NCBI GenBank assembly: GCA_039881145.1
Contig: JAYKKI010000013.1
Span: forward strand, 42,985,501-43,049,500
Source: Druceiella hillmani
Lineage: Eukaryota; Arthropoda; Insecta; Lepidoptera; Hepialidae
DNA: 64,000 nt
Reading direction: 5' to 3'
Positions 23,079 to 35,092 of this stretch are shown piece after piece. Made by a program: the position numbers and the translations under genes. The notes under the pieces are model-generated. The model saw nothing but the letters and a program-made list of their open reading frames with translations, did not search any database and was not told where the DNA came from. Numbering within the stretch: position 1 is the stretch's first letter; every line of letters starts with the position of its first letter.

Positions 23079-25436
23079 AGGAATTCGCTGCACATATCTG
23101 GGTAGAAAATTTTAAGAAACTATATGAAATGTTTTAACCTATTCTTGATTCTTAACTTTCTAAAAAAATCACTCTCAAAATTGTGATTATAACGACAAAA
23201 CATTAATATTTGTCTACAAAAACAAGCTTCGAATATATTTAGTTCGATGCACGGAATCACTTGTGTGAATGATGGACACGTTTATTACATATACATGTTT
23301 ATACATGTTTTTGTTTGTTTCACTTAGATTGTTCTTTCTTTCTTCTACCTCTTTCTTTCATGTAGCTTCGATTCTAACTTTATTTTATCATTTTAAATAA
23401 TCTGTGCAAGTAATGTAAGCGAGCGGACAATATCTCATCTAATGGTGATAGCCGCATGGATGAACAACTGAGCGAACAACAGCAGGATCAGTACGGATTC
23501 TTCTGGTTCGGAACCCTAAAAAATGAGGACGGAAATTTTTGATAACCACAGTAATATTAAATTTTCTAAAAAAGTCTTTCTAAATTTATCTATATAATAA
23601 AAATCAATCAAGTGTGTGAGAAACATGCAGTAGGGTTCCGTAGTGGTCTGTATGTAGAATCTTAAAAAAAAATGTTTAAACTCATGGTCAAATATTTAGA
23701 TGAAAATTGATGTGTTTCAGTTTATTTCGAAGCTTAATATTCGCCAAGTAGAATTTGAAGATAAAAGATTAAATCTCACTTCAATTTTAAAATATATTTC
23801 CAATGATATGCCCCCGATGATTCGACGTGATCGGTCCATAAAGGAGAAATGTAGGAACCATAAAGATGGGACAGAGAAACAAACGAACATGAGGAAGTTA
23901 GATATGAGTTCCGTTTTTAATTAACGAGCCTGAAAATAGCAATACTGATAGGTGTCTACAATTTAATGTATGTAATAAATTATGTTATGTGAATAATAAA
24001 TCGTTGATAAAACCAAAAGTCAGCGCGTGTTTCTTATTGTTTATTAAATAAAGAATTGGAAGAAAAACTTAAACTGAAAAGAGTTAAAAACAGCAGGGTG
24101 CAGAGAAAATGGGCATGGCGCTCTGCACAGAACGGACGCCGAGCACTAAAAAATGGGGTTTTTGTAGAAACTTTTTTATAAAAATTAAACTATTTGATAA
24201 ATCATTGTGAAAGTCAACAATCGATAGAACCAAAACTTTGGGCCAAAATCGATAGAACAAAGAATCACCAAAATCGGCCAAGAATTGCAGTTTGTAGCGC
24301 ACTGCACATAGACGAACGGATGTCGCTTTTAAAAATCAAATTAAGAGCATAATAATTAAAAAAAAGTTAAATGTTACAATTTTTAGGGGAATATATCCTC
24401 TTCCCAAACCTCCTCAACATTAATCGGTCCGATAATTATAATCCAACTGCCCTTGGGGCTACGCTATTATTTCGTTTGTATCAGAATGTTCCGTTCAAGG
24501 CAGTCATGTTGTTTTCCAGCGTTGTTATTATTACGCAGACCAGATCGCGTGGTGTCGACGTAACATTAGTAAAGTTTGTTTGCACGTATTTAGCTGACGG
24601 CGCAATGCCTTATCTACAACTCTGGTGTTGTGCTCATGATGTTGGACCAAAATATCTATTGTAATACAATTTTTTTTAATTCGAAGCAATTTCGTAATGT
24701 TGAGGAATCGTCACGATTGTCATGTTATGAAATAAGCATATGCTATTGTCCAGTCATTAGAAACTGGACATAAGTTAGATATGTGATAGAATGATGCCAA
24801 CTACAATAAGCAGATCTCTTGGTATTGTCGACAACACTGTACTTCCATACCCAAGAAACTAACTCAAGTACAATAAGGATCCCGTTTATACCCACACATA
24901 GTGTTCCAAATAAAAACAGACCAAGAAGGTATTGAATATGCATACAAAAAGGTTTTGTATTCATCTTATAATAATTTTCATCAGAATCATAGAAATCCCT
25001 TTTCAACCTTATTTTAAGTACATATTATTTCAAATTGCAAGTAATAACATTATATCTGTTTAGCCGCGCAGGTATTAGTAAACTGTTCAGTTAAATAATT
25101 ATAAATTATCCCTTTACTTACAGAAACTTAAACTTAGTTTAAACTGGATGTAACAGACCATAAGAACAACTTACCTCGGCAAAAATTTCATTGTTCAATG
25201 GGGAGTTTTTTTTTTTAAATTGTGAATCTGCATTTGGTGTACCTGATACAATTTTTATTAAAAGTACTTAATAAGATAGTGTATATTTCTGTACTTTGGT
25301 TTTGAGCGTTTATACCTCAAGACGACATTTTTTTGTCTAATCCATCTCATTTATAACTTTGAATTGTTGATATCTATCCAAATTGTATATCAGTAGGTCT
25401 ATACTTTCTAGATATCGCGTAATAAATCGACAAAAT
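23079..25436. other. Intergenic DNA with degenerate dispersed repeats
   Basis: 'ggttcggaaccctaaaaaat' (23505) and 'agtagggttccgtagtggtc' (23630) are scraps of the GGTTCCGT family. Open frames at 23700-23924 (+), 24084-24302 (-) and 24371-24664 (+) show no domain, no biased codon use and no convincing splice context. I do not call them genes. Confidence 0.45.
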
Positions 25437-25745
25437 TTTGACAGTTTACTTTTGACACAAATAACGTACAAAACAGCTGATGGCAGTGGTGAGCGCCATT
25501 TTTATTTATTTTCACGCATGCGTAGACTCCTTGTCTTATTCTATCCTGTTCATCTATCTCTCTCAGTTGTTAGCTACATACTTATTAGCTACATACATAT
25601 TGTTAGCTACATACTGAAGGATGGACCTTCTGGCAATAGATTCGATACATCCAGACATTACAACTAAACGTTGCATGGAAAACGTGGCACAAAATTCGAC
25701 CTTGAAATTTTACTCTGATCACGCCCAAAGAAATTTCACTTCTGA
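25437..25745 (+). repeat. Dispersed repeat copy related to 15215-15425
   Basis: Same order of blocks as at 15215-15425 in the same orientation, with an extra tandem 'tagctacatac' (25574-25617). Ends near 'gaaatttcacttct'. Class unknown; short open frames here are incidental. Confidence 0.7.
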
Positions 25746-26118
25746 AAATATTATTTTAAATCCAAACTTTGATGCGTTACTAGCGTTTAACTTAAATTTT
25801 AAATGAAAATGTTTCATTACAGAGCAATTCGAGATATAGATGCTTTTAATTTTGTCAAGGATAAAATTGTTATTACTACAAGAGGTGTTTTGATTATTAA
25901 TTTGAAATTGTTTATAATTTTGAAGTATACAAGTAATAAATATAAACTATTTATTGATATATCGATTAAAGTTGTAAATTCAAATATTCTGATGTTTGCT
26001 ATAAAATCATGCCATAACGGATCAACTTTGCATAAGACTTGTGTAAACATGGCTTGTGCTCTGATTTAAATAATTTTTCCTTTCGTTTTTCTTTTAATAT
26101 ATTTTTCTTGCTCTAAAC

Positions 26119-26295
26119 CAGTGATTCCCAAAGTGGTCCAGGTGGACTCCCAGGAGTTAACGGGTGACTCGACGGGAGTCTACGTGAAAAAAGTTTGGGT
26201 TTGAGAATATGGTAGAAATGTAATAGCAGGGGGTCCACCGAAACCAGTAAAATTTTGAAAGTGATCTACGAGAAAAAAAGGTTTGGGAACCTCTG
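26119..26295. mobile_element. hAT-type MITE, 177 bp
   Basis: The termini are 'cagtgattcccaaa' (26119-26132) and 'tttgggaacctctg' (26282-26295). The second reverse-complements to 'cagaggttcccaaa', so 12 of 14 positions match. Flanking 8-mers 'ctctaaac' (26111-26118) and 'atctgaac' (26296-26303) agree at 6 of 8 positions, fitting an aged 8-bp target duplication. CAGNG termini and an 8-bp duplication are hallmarks of the hAT superfamily. The element is too short to code, so it would have been moved by a transposase from elsewhere. It lies about 300 bp upstream of the terminal exon at 26601, presumably inside the last intron of that gene. Confidence 0.85.
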
Positions 26296-26600
26296 ATCTG
26301 AACTCTCATTATCACGTAAGCTGTTACCAATTAAGCCTTTAAATACAAATTAAAATTATTGGATCCATTTAACAGTATTTGGCAGATAATTATCCTGTGT
26401 ACCGGTTTCACAGTTTAATCTCTCTTTCAAATAATCTTACTGAAACGTTACTAAGGCAATTTGATAGTGGCACCACTCGTGCTGATTACCTAATTGATTA
26501 CTAAGTATATGGTAATACCTTATATTTCAAAAGGTTAAATCAAAGAATGAGCATTGTATTCTCAATTAATTATTAATATAGATCGTTCTCTCCCTTCCAG

Positions 26601-26748
26601 CTCAACAGCCGGCGACAAGCAGCTGGAATCGTCGTCGGACAGCGAGGGCGAAGCGGGCGCGGCTCCGGCGCCCCTCTACGCGCCGCTCGGCCTCTACGAG
26701 GCGCCGCCCTACCACCACGCGCTGGCTCAGTACCACGCGCCCTTATGA
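26601..26748 (+). CDS. Terminal coding exon of an unidentified protein (last 48 residues)
   Basis: A polypyrimidine tract and 'cttccag' end at 26600. From there one frame is open to a TGA at 26746-26748. The first base (C) completes a split codon, so the preceding intron is phase 2. The encoded tail starts STAGDKQLESSSDSEGEAGA and ends YHHALAQYHAPL: a Ser/Asp/Glu-rich acidic patch, then Ala/Pro, then a Tyr/His/Leu-rich end. The third codon positions are strongly G/C (gcg, ccg, ctc, tac, gac) against an AT-rich background, which argues for selection and against a chance frame. Tails like this are common in developmental transcription factors, but I do not recognise the protein and there is no domain here. 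Upstream exons were not found in the preceding 26 kb and may lie beyond the left edge. Confidence 0.75.
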
Positions 26749-27407
26749 TGCGAACGCGGTCAGTGACGTTTGACACGTAACTCACTCTGTTATATTATTC
26801 TCGGTATTTTAAGGTGTTTGATCCCGTTTCGAGAAAGTAAAGGCGGGGTGATGTTATTAGTGGATGTAATATTACTAATGTGTATCGTAGCATTCAAACG
26901 GTTTAACCGATTAAAACATATGAGGTATCGTTAGATTCGTCTTGATTCCGGGCGTGTCAAGTGACGTCACAGAGAATAGGCCTCCGACTGCGTGTCAACA
27001 CTATTGATTAGTTGTACAATTTAGAGAGTCAGAAAAAAATTTAAACTAAGTTTTAATCCAACAGTCTTAGTGTTTGGTTTATTTTCAGTTTTTTGAGTGA
27101 TGTTATAAAAACGCAATTGAGTTTTTTTAATTTTTGAATATTGAATTTTTTTATTATCAATTCGCTCTAATTTATTTCATACCTCGTAGATATACTGTTG
27201 ATTCTTTTATATACTCCATTTCGTTGGTATTCCATACTTCTTTCATAGTTTTATGATATCATAGCTGTATTTACTGACTTTCATGCTCACAGACTTTTGA
27301 CAATTAGCTGACATTTGTCATCAAATGCAGCATACATCCGCCACGAAACTTGAGTTGTTACTCTTCAATCTTCACGCAGTGCTTTGTATGCAATGCTTTT
27401 GAATAAA
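26749..27407 (+). other. Probable 3' UTR of the terminal exon, poly(A) signal at 27402
   Basis: The first AATAAA after the stop is at 27402-27407 ('gaataaaatt'), giving a 3' UTR of about 670 nt. No other canonical signal lies between. A perfect CRE-like 'tgacgtca' sits at about 26962. Transcript ends are inferred. Confidence 0.45.
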
Positions 27408-27419
27408 ATTATCTAAATT

Positions 27420-27500
27420 AAGTAAAACCGGCTAAGTGCAAGTTGCATTTGTACTACCACGGTTCCGTACCTACATTCTTCAAATAACGTACACTTTGAT
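27420..27500 (+). repeat. Degenerate 'aaccggctaagtgcaagt' dispersed repeat
   Basis: 'aaaccggctaagtgcaagt' followed by 'cacggttccgtacc' is a decayed version of a very common lepidopteran repeat whose consensus reads approximately AACCGGCCAAGTGCGAGT then GGTTCCGTAC. Recognised from memory. Confidence 0.6.
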
Positions 27501-28099
27501 ACGGTACGAATATAATTTTAAATATAAAAAACATTATCACAAAATTTAACTTATATAAATAAGTATATTATATTTTAGAACTAGATGGAGAATTGTGATA
27601 ATTAAAGAAATTATGTCTGTTAGAACTTATCAACGAACAAGTTGAACCCAATCTGAGTACTTGTTTAAATATAGGATATTTGCAATATAGGGAATGAATA
27701 CCAGGTGCCTAAATATCAGACATCAAGACAGACCTGGTAACAAAATAATCATAGATTTTTACTTTATTCAAATAAGTCTTCACGATAATATCAAAGGAAA
27801 ATCCCGCCATTCATCCCCCGAATGAAACGGGATGAATAAAATCCTTGAAATAATACGCTAAGGTGTTGGTATTTGTATAAATACTAATGCACTAAAACAG
27901 GGATTTAAAATTTACACTAACGTATTACAAGTAATTTTCAAGTACCTTTAATAGTGAAGAAGTTGGGAACCTCTGAACGTCAGATAGACGCATAACGTTG
28001 CTATGCAATAAGGTTCCGTTCAGACCTTTCGTCTAATCCTTCCGAGAATAAATTGATATTTAGATTTTTTAATAAATGTAAATAAATAATTTTTATACA
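27501..28099. other. AT-rich intergenic DNA
   Basis: No gene recognised. 'gttgggaacctctgaacgt' at about 27963 resembles the right end of a hAT MITE like that at 26119-26295, but no left end was found. Confidence 0.45.
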
Positions 28100-29690
28100 C
28101 AAATTGAACTTAAGGTTTTCTAGTAAATACAAAACAAATTGAAATTTATATTTTCTAGTAAAGATAAAACAAATTGAAATTTAGGTTTTCTAGTAAATAT
28201 AAAACAAATTGAACTTGAGGTTTTCTAGTAAATACAAAACAAATTGAAATTTATATTTTCTAATAAGGATAAAACAAATTGAAATTTAGGTTTTCTAGTA
28301 AATATAAAACAAATTGAACTTAAGGTTTTCTAGTAAATATAAAACAAATTGAAATTTAGATTTTCTAGTAAGGATAAAACAAATTAAAATTTAGGTTTTC
28401 TAGTAAATATAAAACAAATTGATATTTAAATTTTCTAGTAGATATAAAATAAAATGAAATTTAGATTTTCTAGTAGAGATAATACAAATTGAAAATTAGG
28501 TTTTCTAGTAAATATAAAACAAATTGAACTTAAGGTTTTCTAGTAAATATAAAACAAATTGAAATTTAGATTTTCTAGTAAGGATAAAACAAATTAAAAT
28601 TTAGGTTTTCTAGTAAATATAAAACAAATTGATATTTAAATTTTCTAGTAGATATAAAACAAAATGAAATTTAGATTTTCTAGTAGAGATAATACAAATT
28701 GAAAATTAGATTTTCTAGTAAATATAAAACAAATTGAACTTGAGGTTTTCTAGTAAATACAAAACAAATTGAAATTTTGATTTTCTAGTAAGGATAAAAC
28801 AAATTAAAATTTAGGTTTTCTAGTAAATATAAAACAAATTGATATTTAAATTTTCTAGTAGATATAAAACAAAATGAAATTTAGATTTTCTAGTAGAGAT
28901 AATACAAATTGAAATTTAGATTTTTTAGTAAATATAAAACAAATTGAACTTAAGGTTTTCTAGTAAATACAAAACAAATTGAAATTTACATTTTCTAGTA
29001 AGGATAAAACAAATTAAAATTTAGGTTTTCTAGTAAATATAAAACAAATTGATATTTAAATTTTCTAGTAGATATAAAACAAAATGAAATTTAGATTTTC
29101 TAGTAGAGATAATAGAAATTGAAATTTAGATTTTCTAGTAAATATAAAACAAATTGATGTTTAGATTTAATGGTGAAAATAAATTAATATTTAGGCTTTC
29201 GGATAAACATAAACAAATTTATATTGGGTTTTCTGGTAAATACAGAACAAATCGATATTTAGGTTTTCTGGTAAATACAGAACAAATTGGTATTTATTTT
29301 TTTTGGTAAATATAGAACAATCTGATATTAAGTTTTCTGGTAAATATAAAACAAATTGATGATTATGTTTTTTGGTAACCATAAAACAAATTGATATTTA
29401 GGTATTCTGGTAAATATAAACAAAAAATATTTGGGTGTTCAGGTAAACATAAAACAAATCAATATTTAAGTTTTCTGGTAAATATAAACAAATTTAATTA
29501 GGTTTTCTTGTAAATATAAAACGGATCAAAATTTTGGTTTTTTTTTGGTAAATATAAAACAAATTTATATTTAAAGTTTCTGGTAAAGATAAAAAAATCG
29601 ATATTTAGGTTTTCTGGTAAACATAAACAAATCGATATTTAGATTTTCGAATGAGCATGAAAGAAATATATTTAGGTATCAGGAAAGTTC
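28100..29690. repeat. 35-bp satellite with a 210-bp (6-unit) higher-order repeat
   Basis: About 44 units of 35 bp, each with 'ttttctagtaaatataaaac' or a close variant. In the core the variant carrying 'gaactt' recurs at 28316, 28526, 28736 and 28946, exactly 210 bp apart. The intervening units keep a fixed order of variants (aaggat, aaatat, agatat, agagat). This is a true higher-order repeat spanning 28316-29155. The right flank (29156-29690) contains increasingly degenerate units with 'ttttctggtaaa'. The left flank (28100-28315) is a less regular mixture. Confidence 0.95.
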
Positions 29691-30726
29691 AGAGAAAAGT
29701 AAATTGAGTTGACCTATTCACGTAGATTATGTTCAAATAATGAGATCCATAAAACATTTTTGGTTAACTTAATTTTAAAATATTTTTCAGGTTGGAGCAG
29801 TGTGGAAAGGACTATACCGTAATATTTACGTATTTTAAATTCAATTATTTAAAAAAAACTGTTTTTTTCTGTTTAAGAGCCAATATTTTTATCGTGTGCT
29901 TAGGTAGGCATATGTGTACTTTTAACTATTGAATTCATCCCATTTTCATGTTATTCAAATGTAAGGAACTCCAAATCTGTGCGTAAAAAAGTTTCAAAGC
30001 ATTGTTTTTTTCTTCATTAACAACATACATTATGAGATTTAAAAAAAATATAATTATATCCATATTGTATACCGATTTATGTCGATATATAGTTTACATA
30101 ATAAAGAAAAAAACGATTTAAATTTCACGATTAAATAAAAATATAATGAAAATAAAAAAAACAGATACTTTGCATAATATTTTTAAAAAAATACCTAAAC
30201 GACAAATGAGCATACATGAAAAAATACAAAAAAAAATATTTTAACTGATTTCGAAAAATTTTGATTAAACTGCTTTGACATAAATGTTTGCGATTAAAAT
30301 TATCATATAATTTATTTAATTAATCGTTAATGTAAATATATAAATAAAAATTATCTAATTTTTTGTTATTATTTACTGAGACGCGTGTTTAATTAATATT
30401 TACATTTATTATTATATTGATTATTATTTTAAGATTATGTATGATAAGTTAGATTTATATAATTATTATTAAAAAGTATAAAATCTTTTTGATAATTATA
30501 TAATAATAAGTATATTTAAGTGTATCATGAACAAATTAATAATTTTTTTATTTTAATTTTATTAATGTAAATAATTTATTGTTATTTTATTGCGTTATAA
30601 TAATAATTAGCTTAAATCGAGCGTACTTTTGTACTGTATGTTCTGCGTGATTTATTATTAATTTGAAATATAATAATATAGGTTACGAATGTTGGTTTTT
30701 TACTTATTTTTAAGGTATTTTTAGTT
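29691..30726. other. Extremely AT-rich DNA
   Basis: 30100-30720 is mostly A/T with short runs. No gene, RNA or repeat family was recognised. Confidence 0.5.
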
Positions 30727-30974
30727 ATTGAATATATTTGGCGTTAATTTTGTAGAAATTCACTATTCACAATTAAATGAAACTACGTGATGTAGCATTA
30801 TTTCTACTTTATTTAAGTTCTTTCCCAAGACTTAGGTTTCGTTGTATTACAACATCTTCAGGTGGGCTATTATCTTTGCTAACAGCCTACCTAAAGATGT
30901 TGTAATACAATGAACACTGGGTCGTGGTAAAGAACTTAAAGAAAGTAGAAATAATACTACATCACGTAGTTTCA
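30727..30974. mobile_element. Foldback element copy 2, reverse orientation
   Basis: The tail 'aatatatttggcgttaattt' to 'cactattcacaatt' is on the left here, then the arm 'aaatgaaactacgtgatgta'. A central hairpin pairs 'tgtattacaacatcttcagg' with 'cctaaagatgttgtaataca', and the closing arm is 'tacatcacgtagtttca'. Nearly the whole 200 bp folds on itself. Possible flanking duplication: 'tatttttagtta' (30710) and 'tattttttagttt' (30978). Same family as 9493-9713 and 63609-63818. Confidence 0.85.
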
Positions 30975-31439
30975 AATATTTTTTAGTTTTTAAAATATTG
31001 ATCTGGTTTGTTCGAAGCTATGTTTAAATTGTCCCTGTCTATTTGCTATGGTTTTTTTTAATTTTAACAGTGACGCTTATGATTAAGAATCATACTGCAG
31101 TCATAAGGACTTCATAAAAGTTTTTTGTTGATTTTACAGTTTGTTCCCGGTGAAGTTTTGACTGGTATTGCGAATAATCATGTATTGCTTTGAAACGAGA
31201 CATCATGAGAGAAAGAGGTCATGTTCAGACGCCATGCCAATAATTCTGTCGTTTCCTCTGTTAATTCATATTTTTATGCATGATCTTGATATGGGGCTGC
31301 GTTATCCCGACTTTTAAATGTGAGTCGCTTTTAATGTATGATGCGACCAAAACATGTCGCATTTTGAGTGTTAACATTTCGGAAACTAATAATCGTAGAG
31401 CCATAAAAAGTAAATCATTAGATATAATCAGTTCTATGT

Positions 31440-31870
31440 TGTATCAAGTTACTTAATGAATAACGCAAACGTTAAGGAGTTATCACAACCTTTAATCAGA
31501 CGTCCGATTGTTGTATCATCACGCAACCTTTATTTTGACAGCTACGTCCTTTAAAATGGCGCCTTATTTCACTTTACGTAAAGATAGCTAAACAGCGGAC
31601 TTTACGGCTGATTTTATAGGTTACTTAAATATTTCTTTCGATAATTTCGAAAGTAAAGCTTTGCCCTATGATGTAACATGTTACATTATTAATAACGCAA
31701 ACGTTAAGGAGTTATTATAACCTTTAAGCAGACGTCCGATTGTTGTATCATCACAAAACCTTTATTTTGACAGCTAGGTCCGTTAAAATGGCTCCTTATT
31801 TCACTTTACGTAAAGGTAACTAAACTGTGGACTTTATGGCTGATAATTTAGTAAATTTAGCCTACTGGTA
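31440..31870. repeat. 231-bp tandem duplication of a dispersed repeat
   Basis: 'aacgcaaacgttaaggagtt' occurs at 31462 and 31693, each followed by 'gacgtccgattgttgtatca', 'ttattttgacagcta.gtcc' and 'ttatttcactttacgtaaag'. Diverged relatives occur at 60070-60135 and 60252-60480 ('aacgttacagaattattagc'). Non-coding; class unknown. Confidence 0.85.
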
Positions 31871-32670
31871 CAATTAATTGGTCAAATTGAAAGCTAAAAC
31901 AACTAATTTTTATAATTACCTTATAAAAATTACGTTACGTATTAAATTAGATTGCAAAAAACCTCATTATATATTTCATCTCATAAAACAGCATATTTAT
32001 TTTTAAATCAAACGTATATAGCAAGCGTTACCGTACACGTTAAGTATATGACTCAACAAAGGGCTGATTGTATAGTTAAATTTTTAATAAATAGTTTGAA
32101 ATCTGAATTTTTTAACTCTTGAATAAGGTAGCATTACAAAGTTTAGTTAATACATATTTTTATTACAAATATAGAAGAAATAAATTGAATCGTAAGAAAC
32201 TAAGGCCAACTATCTGATATTGTTAGCGCTGTGTTTTATCACAAAAAAATATACACAAGACATTTGACATCATCTGTTTCTAATATGTTGCAATTTAGAA
32301 ATTTTGAAAAACGCAAGAATATAAAAAAAAAGATAACAAAATTGATTTTGTGATAATAAGCATTGAATCGAAAAATTCAGGTATAAAAAAATGTAGAAAC
32401 TCCGCGAAAATCCAGGGAAAATTATAAAATAAAAGAGACGCAGTATGCTGTTTAATCAGTGTTTCCCAATTTTTCTTAGATTTTTTTATCACTGCTCTAC
32501 CCCTATGAATAGTAACGTGATGATATACAGAGTACAATCTTCCTCAAAATGTAACTTGATTTGGTAATATTGAATTTTTTAAATCGTACCTGTGTTTCCA
32601 AAGATTAAGGCGAACAAACAAACTATTCCACTCTGCATATTAGTATAGATAAAAATAAATATCTAACTGA
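31871..32670. other. AT-rich intergenic DNA
   Basis: No gene recognised; the minus-strand frame at 32295-32537 has no supporting features. Confidence 0.45.
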
Positions 32671-32816
32671 GAGCGTAACGAAAATCGAAACAAGCTAGAA
32701 CGCTTTACTGACGGTCAGCTAGTCACTGATGAGCTGACCGACTGGCAACGGAGACGGAAACTCAATCAATCGCCCGTTCTCTCCTCTACTCATGTGTTTC
32801 ACTTTTCGTTATGCTC
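32671..32816. mobile_element. Small nested inverted-repeat element (MITE candidate)
   Basis: The outer arms 32671-32691 ('gagcgtaacgaaaatcgaaa' + c) and 32796-32816 pair with 18 of 21 matches. Inside, 'cggtcagct' (32712-32720) and 'agctgaccg' (32732-32740) form a perfect 9-bp inner stem. Total about 146 bp, GC-richer than its flanks. No target duplication was identified. Confidence 0.6.
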
Positions 32817-33049
32817 CGTGACAACGGAAGTTTTACTTGAAAGGCGTAGTTTTTCTGCAACTCTTTGTTTATGTTATCAGGGGTTGAAGATATATCTTTA
32901 TAGATAAAAGATGGAAGACTATAGCGTCTCCCCATTAGGTTTATGTCCAATGGTATACTTTTGTGTAATGTGCACCGTTCAATGCGCAACATAAGTAACT
33001 TACAAAATTTTATTTCTTCTTAAGAGTGACACTCTTGGCATCCTCGTGT

Positions 33050-33690
33050 CAAATGTGTTGCAGATGAGCGATGCGCCAGAGGATAAGACGCCATTCCCCT
33101 CTGTCAGCTGTTCTCCGCGTACACTAATGTAGGGGAACACCCATGGCGAACTTGACCACCTGATGTCCAATACCTTGTACCACTTTGTACCGCCTGATGT
33201 TCAATACTATCGTTGCTGCGCAGCGACACGTGTCCAAAGAATTTCAATATGCAAGTTTGTACGGCATTGAACAAATGCTTTCTGATACCGAAGTTTTGGA
33301 TTATGAATGCATTAGCATGGAACTGAGTCCACGATACACCAAGAATTCTTCTCCAAAACCACATTTCCAGGGCGTCTATCTTTTTTCTCTCGTTGTCACG
33401 TAGCGTCTACGTCACAGAGACGTAGAGCTTGAACGAATTGAGTAGTCATTGCTTTTGTAATATTATGTTTCTTCCATATCCTCCCCACCTTGTCCATAGC
33501 AGATCTAGTTATCGTCATACGTCTTTTTGGTTTCGTTAGTATACCCTCCATTATTAGAAATTCACGCCCTAAATAGGGACATACTTGGACACACCTCACA
33601 ATTCACTAGTCGTGTGACTTTGAGCAAGTTATCCTTAGTACGGTCAACAATCACCTTCGTCTTATAGTGATTAATTTTCAATCAGAATTG
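33050..33690 (-). pseudogene. Decayed LINE reverse transcriptase C-terminal fragment (endonuclease-RT type)
   Basis: On the minus strand, pieces in order read HYKTKVIVDRTKDN (about 33680-33630), then RRMTITRSAMDKVGRIWKKH and NITKAMTTQFVQALRLCD (33540-33410), then ERKKIDALEMWFWRRILGVS and WTQFHANAFIIQNFGIRKHL (33390-33270). This order and these motifs match the region just after the RT core in endonuclease-bearing non-LTR retrotransposons, widespread in insects. The typical stretch between the last two blocks is missing, and several frameshifts and stops separate the pieces, so it is dead. A 5'-truncated LINE copy is the likely origin. Clade (RTE-like or other) is uncertain. Confidence 0.8.
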
Positions 33691-34035
33691 GAGGCTGGTT
33701 GCAATTTACAAAATTATTACGTAATTCAATGAATTATCTTCTGATCTCCAATATATTAATTATGTAATCATTTATATGCAGAAACAATACATAGTTATAT
33801 TAGGGAAACATGTAATTTGCTGGATTATTTCACAAATAAATGCATATTTTTACGATTATATTCAGAATTTTCTTCTATAATACGTGGTATAAAATATTTT
33901 AATTTAAAAATTGGTGTAATTAAAATCACTTTCTAATCGTTAATTTAGAAATCAAAATATTAGGTTTTAATTTGTGAAACTGAATGTTAATTGAAAAAAT
34001 AAAATCGCCAGAATTGAAATAATTTAAAATATAAA

Positions 34036-34082
34036 ACAAATATTAAATTCTTGTTCTGCGTGAACAAGGATTTAATATTTGT
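34036..34082. other. Near-perfect 21-bp hairpin
   Basis: 'acaaatattaaattcttgtt' + c (34036-34056) and gaacaaggatttaatatttg + t (34062-34082) are inverted repeats with one mismatch and a 5-nt loop 'tgcgt'. Too short for a canonical animal pre-miRNA (about 60-80 nt). No transcript evidence. Confidence 0.8.
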
Positions 34083-34984
34083 CTATGTATATTACCGTAA
34101 TTTCCCTTCGAATAAAATTGAAAAAAGTGTGACTATATATATATAAGATGGCTTACTGAAATCGCAGTCAATAAACAGGAGCAGAAAAGATAATCGTCTG
34201 TTTCGCTCTCCATCATTCTATTTCTACATGCATGAAGAAGAGAAAAACTAACACAAACATTATTTGAATTTCGAATTATTTATATTTTATATAAAGAAGT
34301 GATAAAAAGTATCACTTTTACAAAAGTATCAAAGTACTGCACGTATCGTCTTGTGTTAAAAGGTCCGTATCGTCCTCTGGCCCTCTTCATTACATTTTGT
34401 TTTTTTTTATTTGTGATTTCTTTGTTTAACTCGCTAAAATTGCCTTTTATTCGATTACTATGATTTTCTTCACTTTATACTCCGAAAGAAAAGATTATGA
34501 CGTCAGACTAACTTTTTGCAATTTCATTTTTTTCAAATGGCGTAACACAACTTCATTATAGACGGAAAAGCTTCCAGTTAACAGCAAGTTTCTTTTTGTA
34601 TTTTATTTTAAAGCAAATTGTAGTATTTAAGCAATTTAATTCTACTTAGATTATTAAGGTTTTAACTCAATATTGTATATTGTTTGGTATAAAATATTAA
34701 TATTTAAGTGTTATGTAGATAGGCGGTTTGAGTGTACGGCGCCGTGCGTTTTTGGTTAAGGAAAATTTGAAAATAAATGTGAAAATTGTAAAGAAAAATT
34801 GTGTTATTTACTCTTACGTATTATTAAATCCCTATACTGCCTTTTTCCGTTAATATTTTTATATATACCATTCGATCTCTTTATTAAAGATTTATTTTCA
34901 AGAAATATATCGTTTTATTTAACAATCCGTTGCAATCAAAAAATTTTACATTTACAATTATTCCGAACTTATACAGTAAAGTAA

Positions 34985-34987
<3 letters not shown>

Positions 34988-35039
<52 letters not shown>
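34988..35039. repeat. (TA)n microsatellite
   Basis: Pure TA tract about 55 bp upstream (left) of the LINE 3' end. Confidence 0.98.
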
Positions 35040-35042
<3 letters not shown>

Positions 35043-35092
35043 TCTAAAAATTAAGTTATACCAGGTATACCACATCACCTACCAGAAGACTA

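Noticed and set aside
24371..24664. Plus-strand 97-codon frame
   Set aside because: No recognisable domain, hydrophobicity pattern or splice context; the reverse strand is equally uninformative.
34036..34082. miRNA precursor
   Set aside because: The hairpin is only 47 nt with a 5-nt loop, shorter than canonical animal precursors; kept only as a structure.
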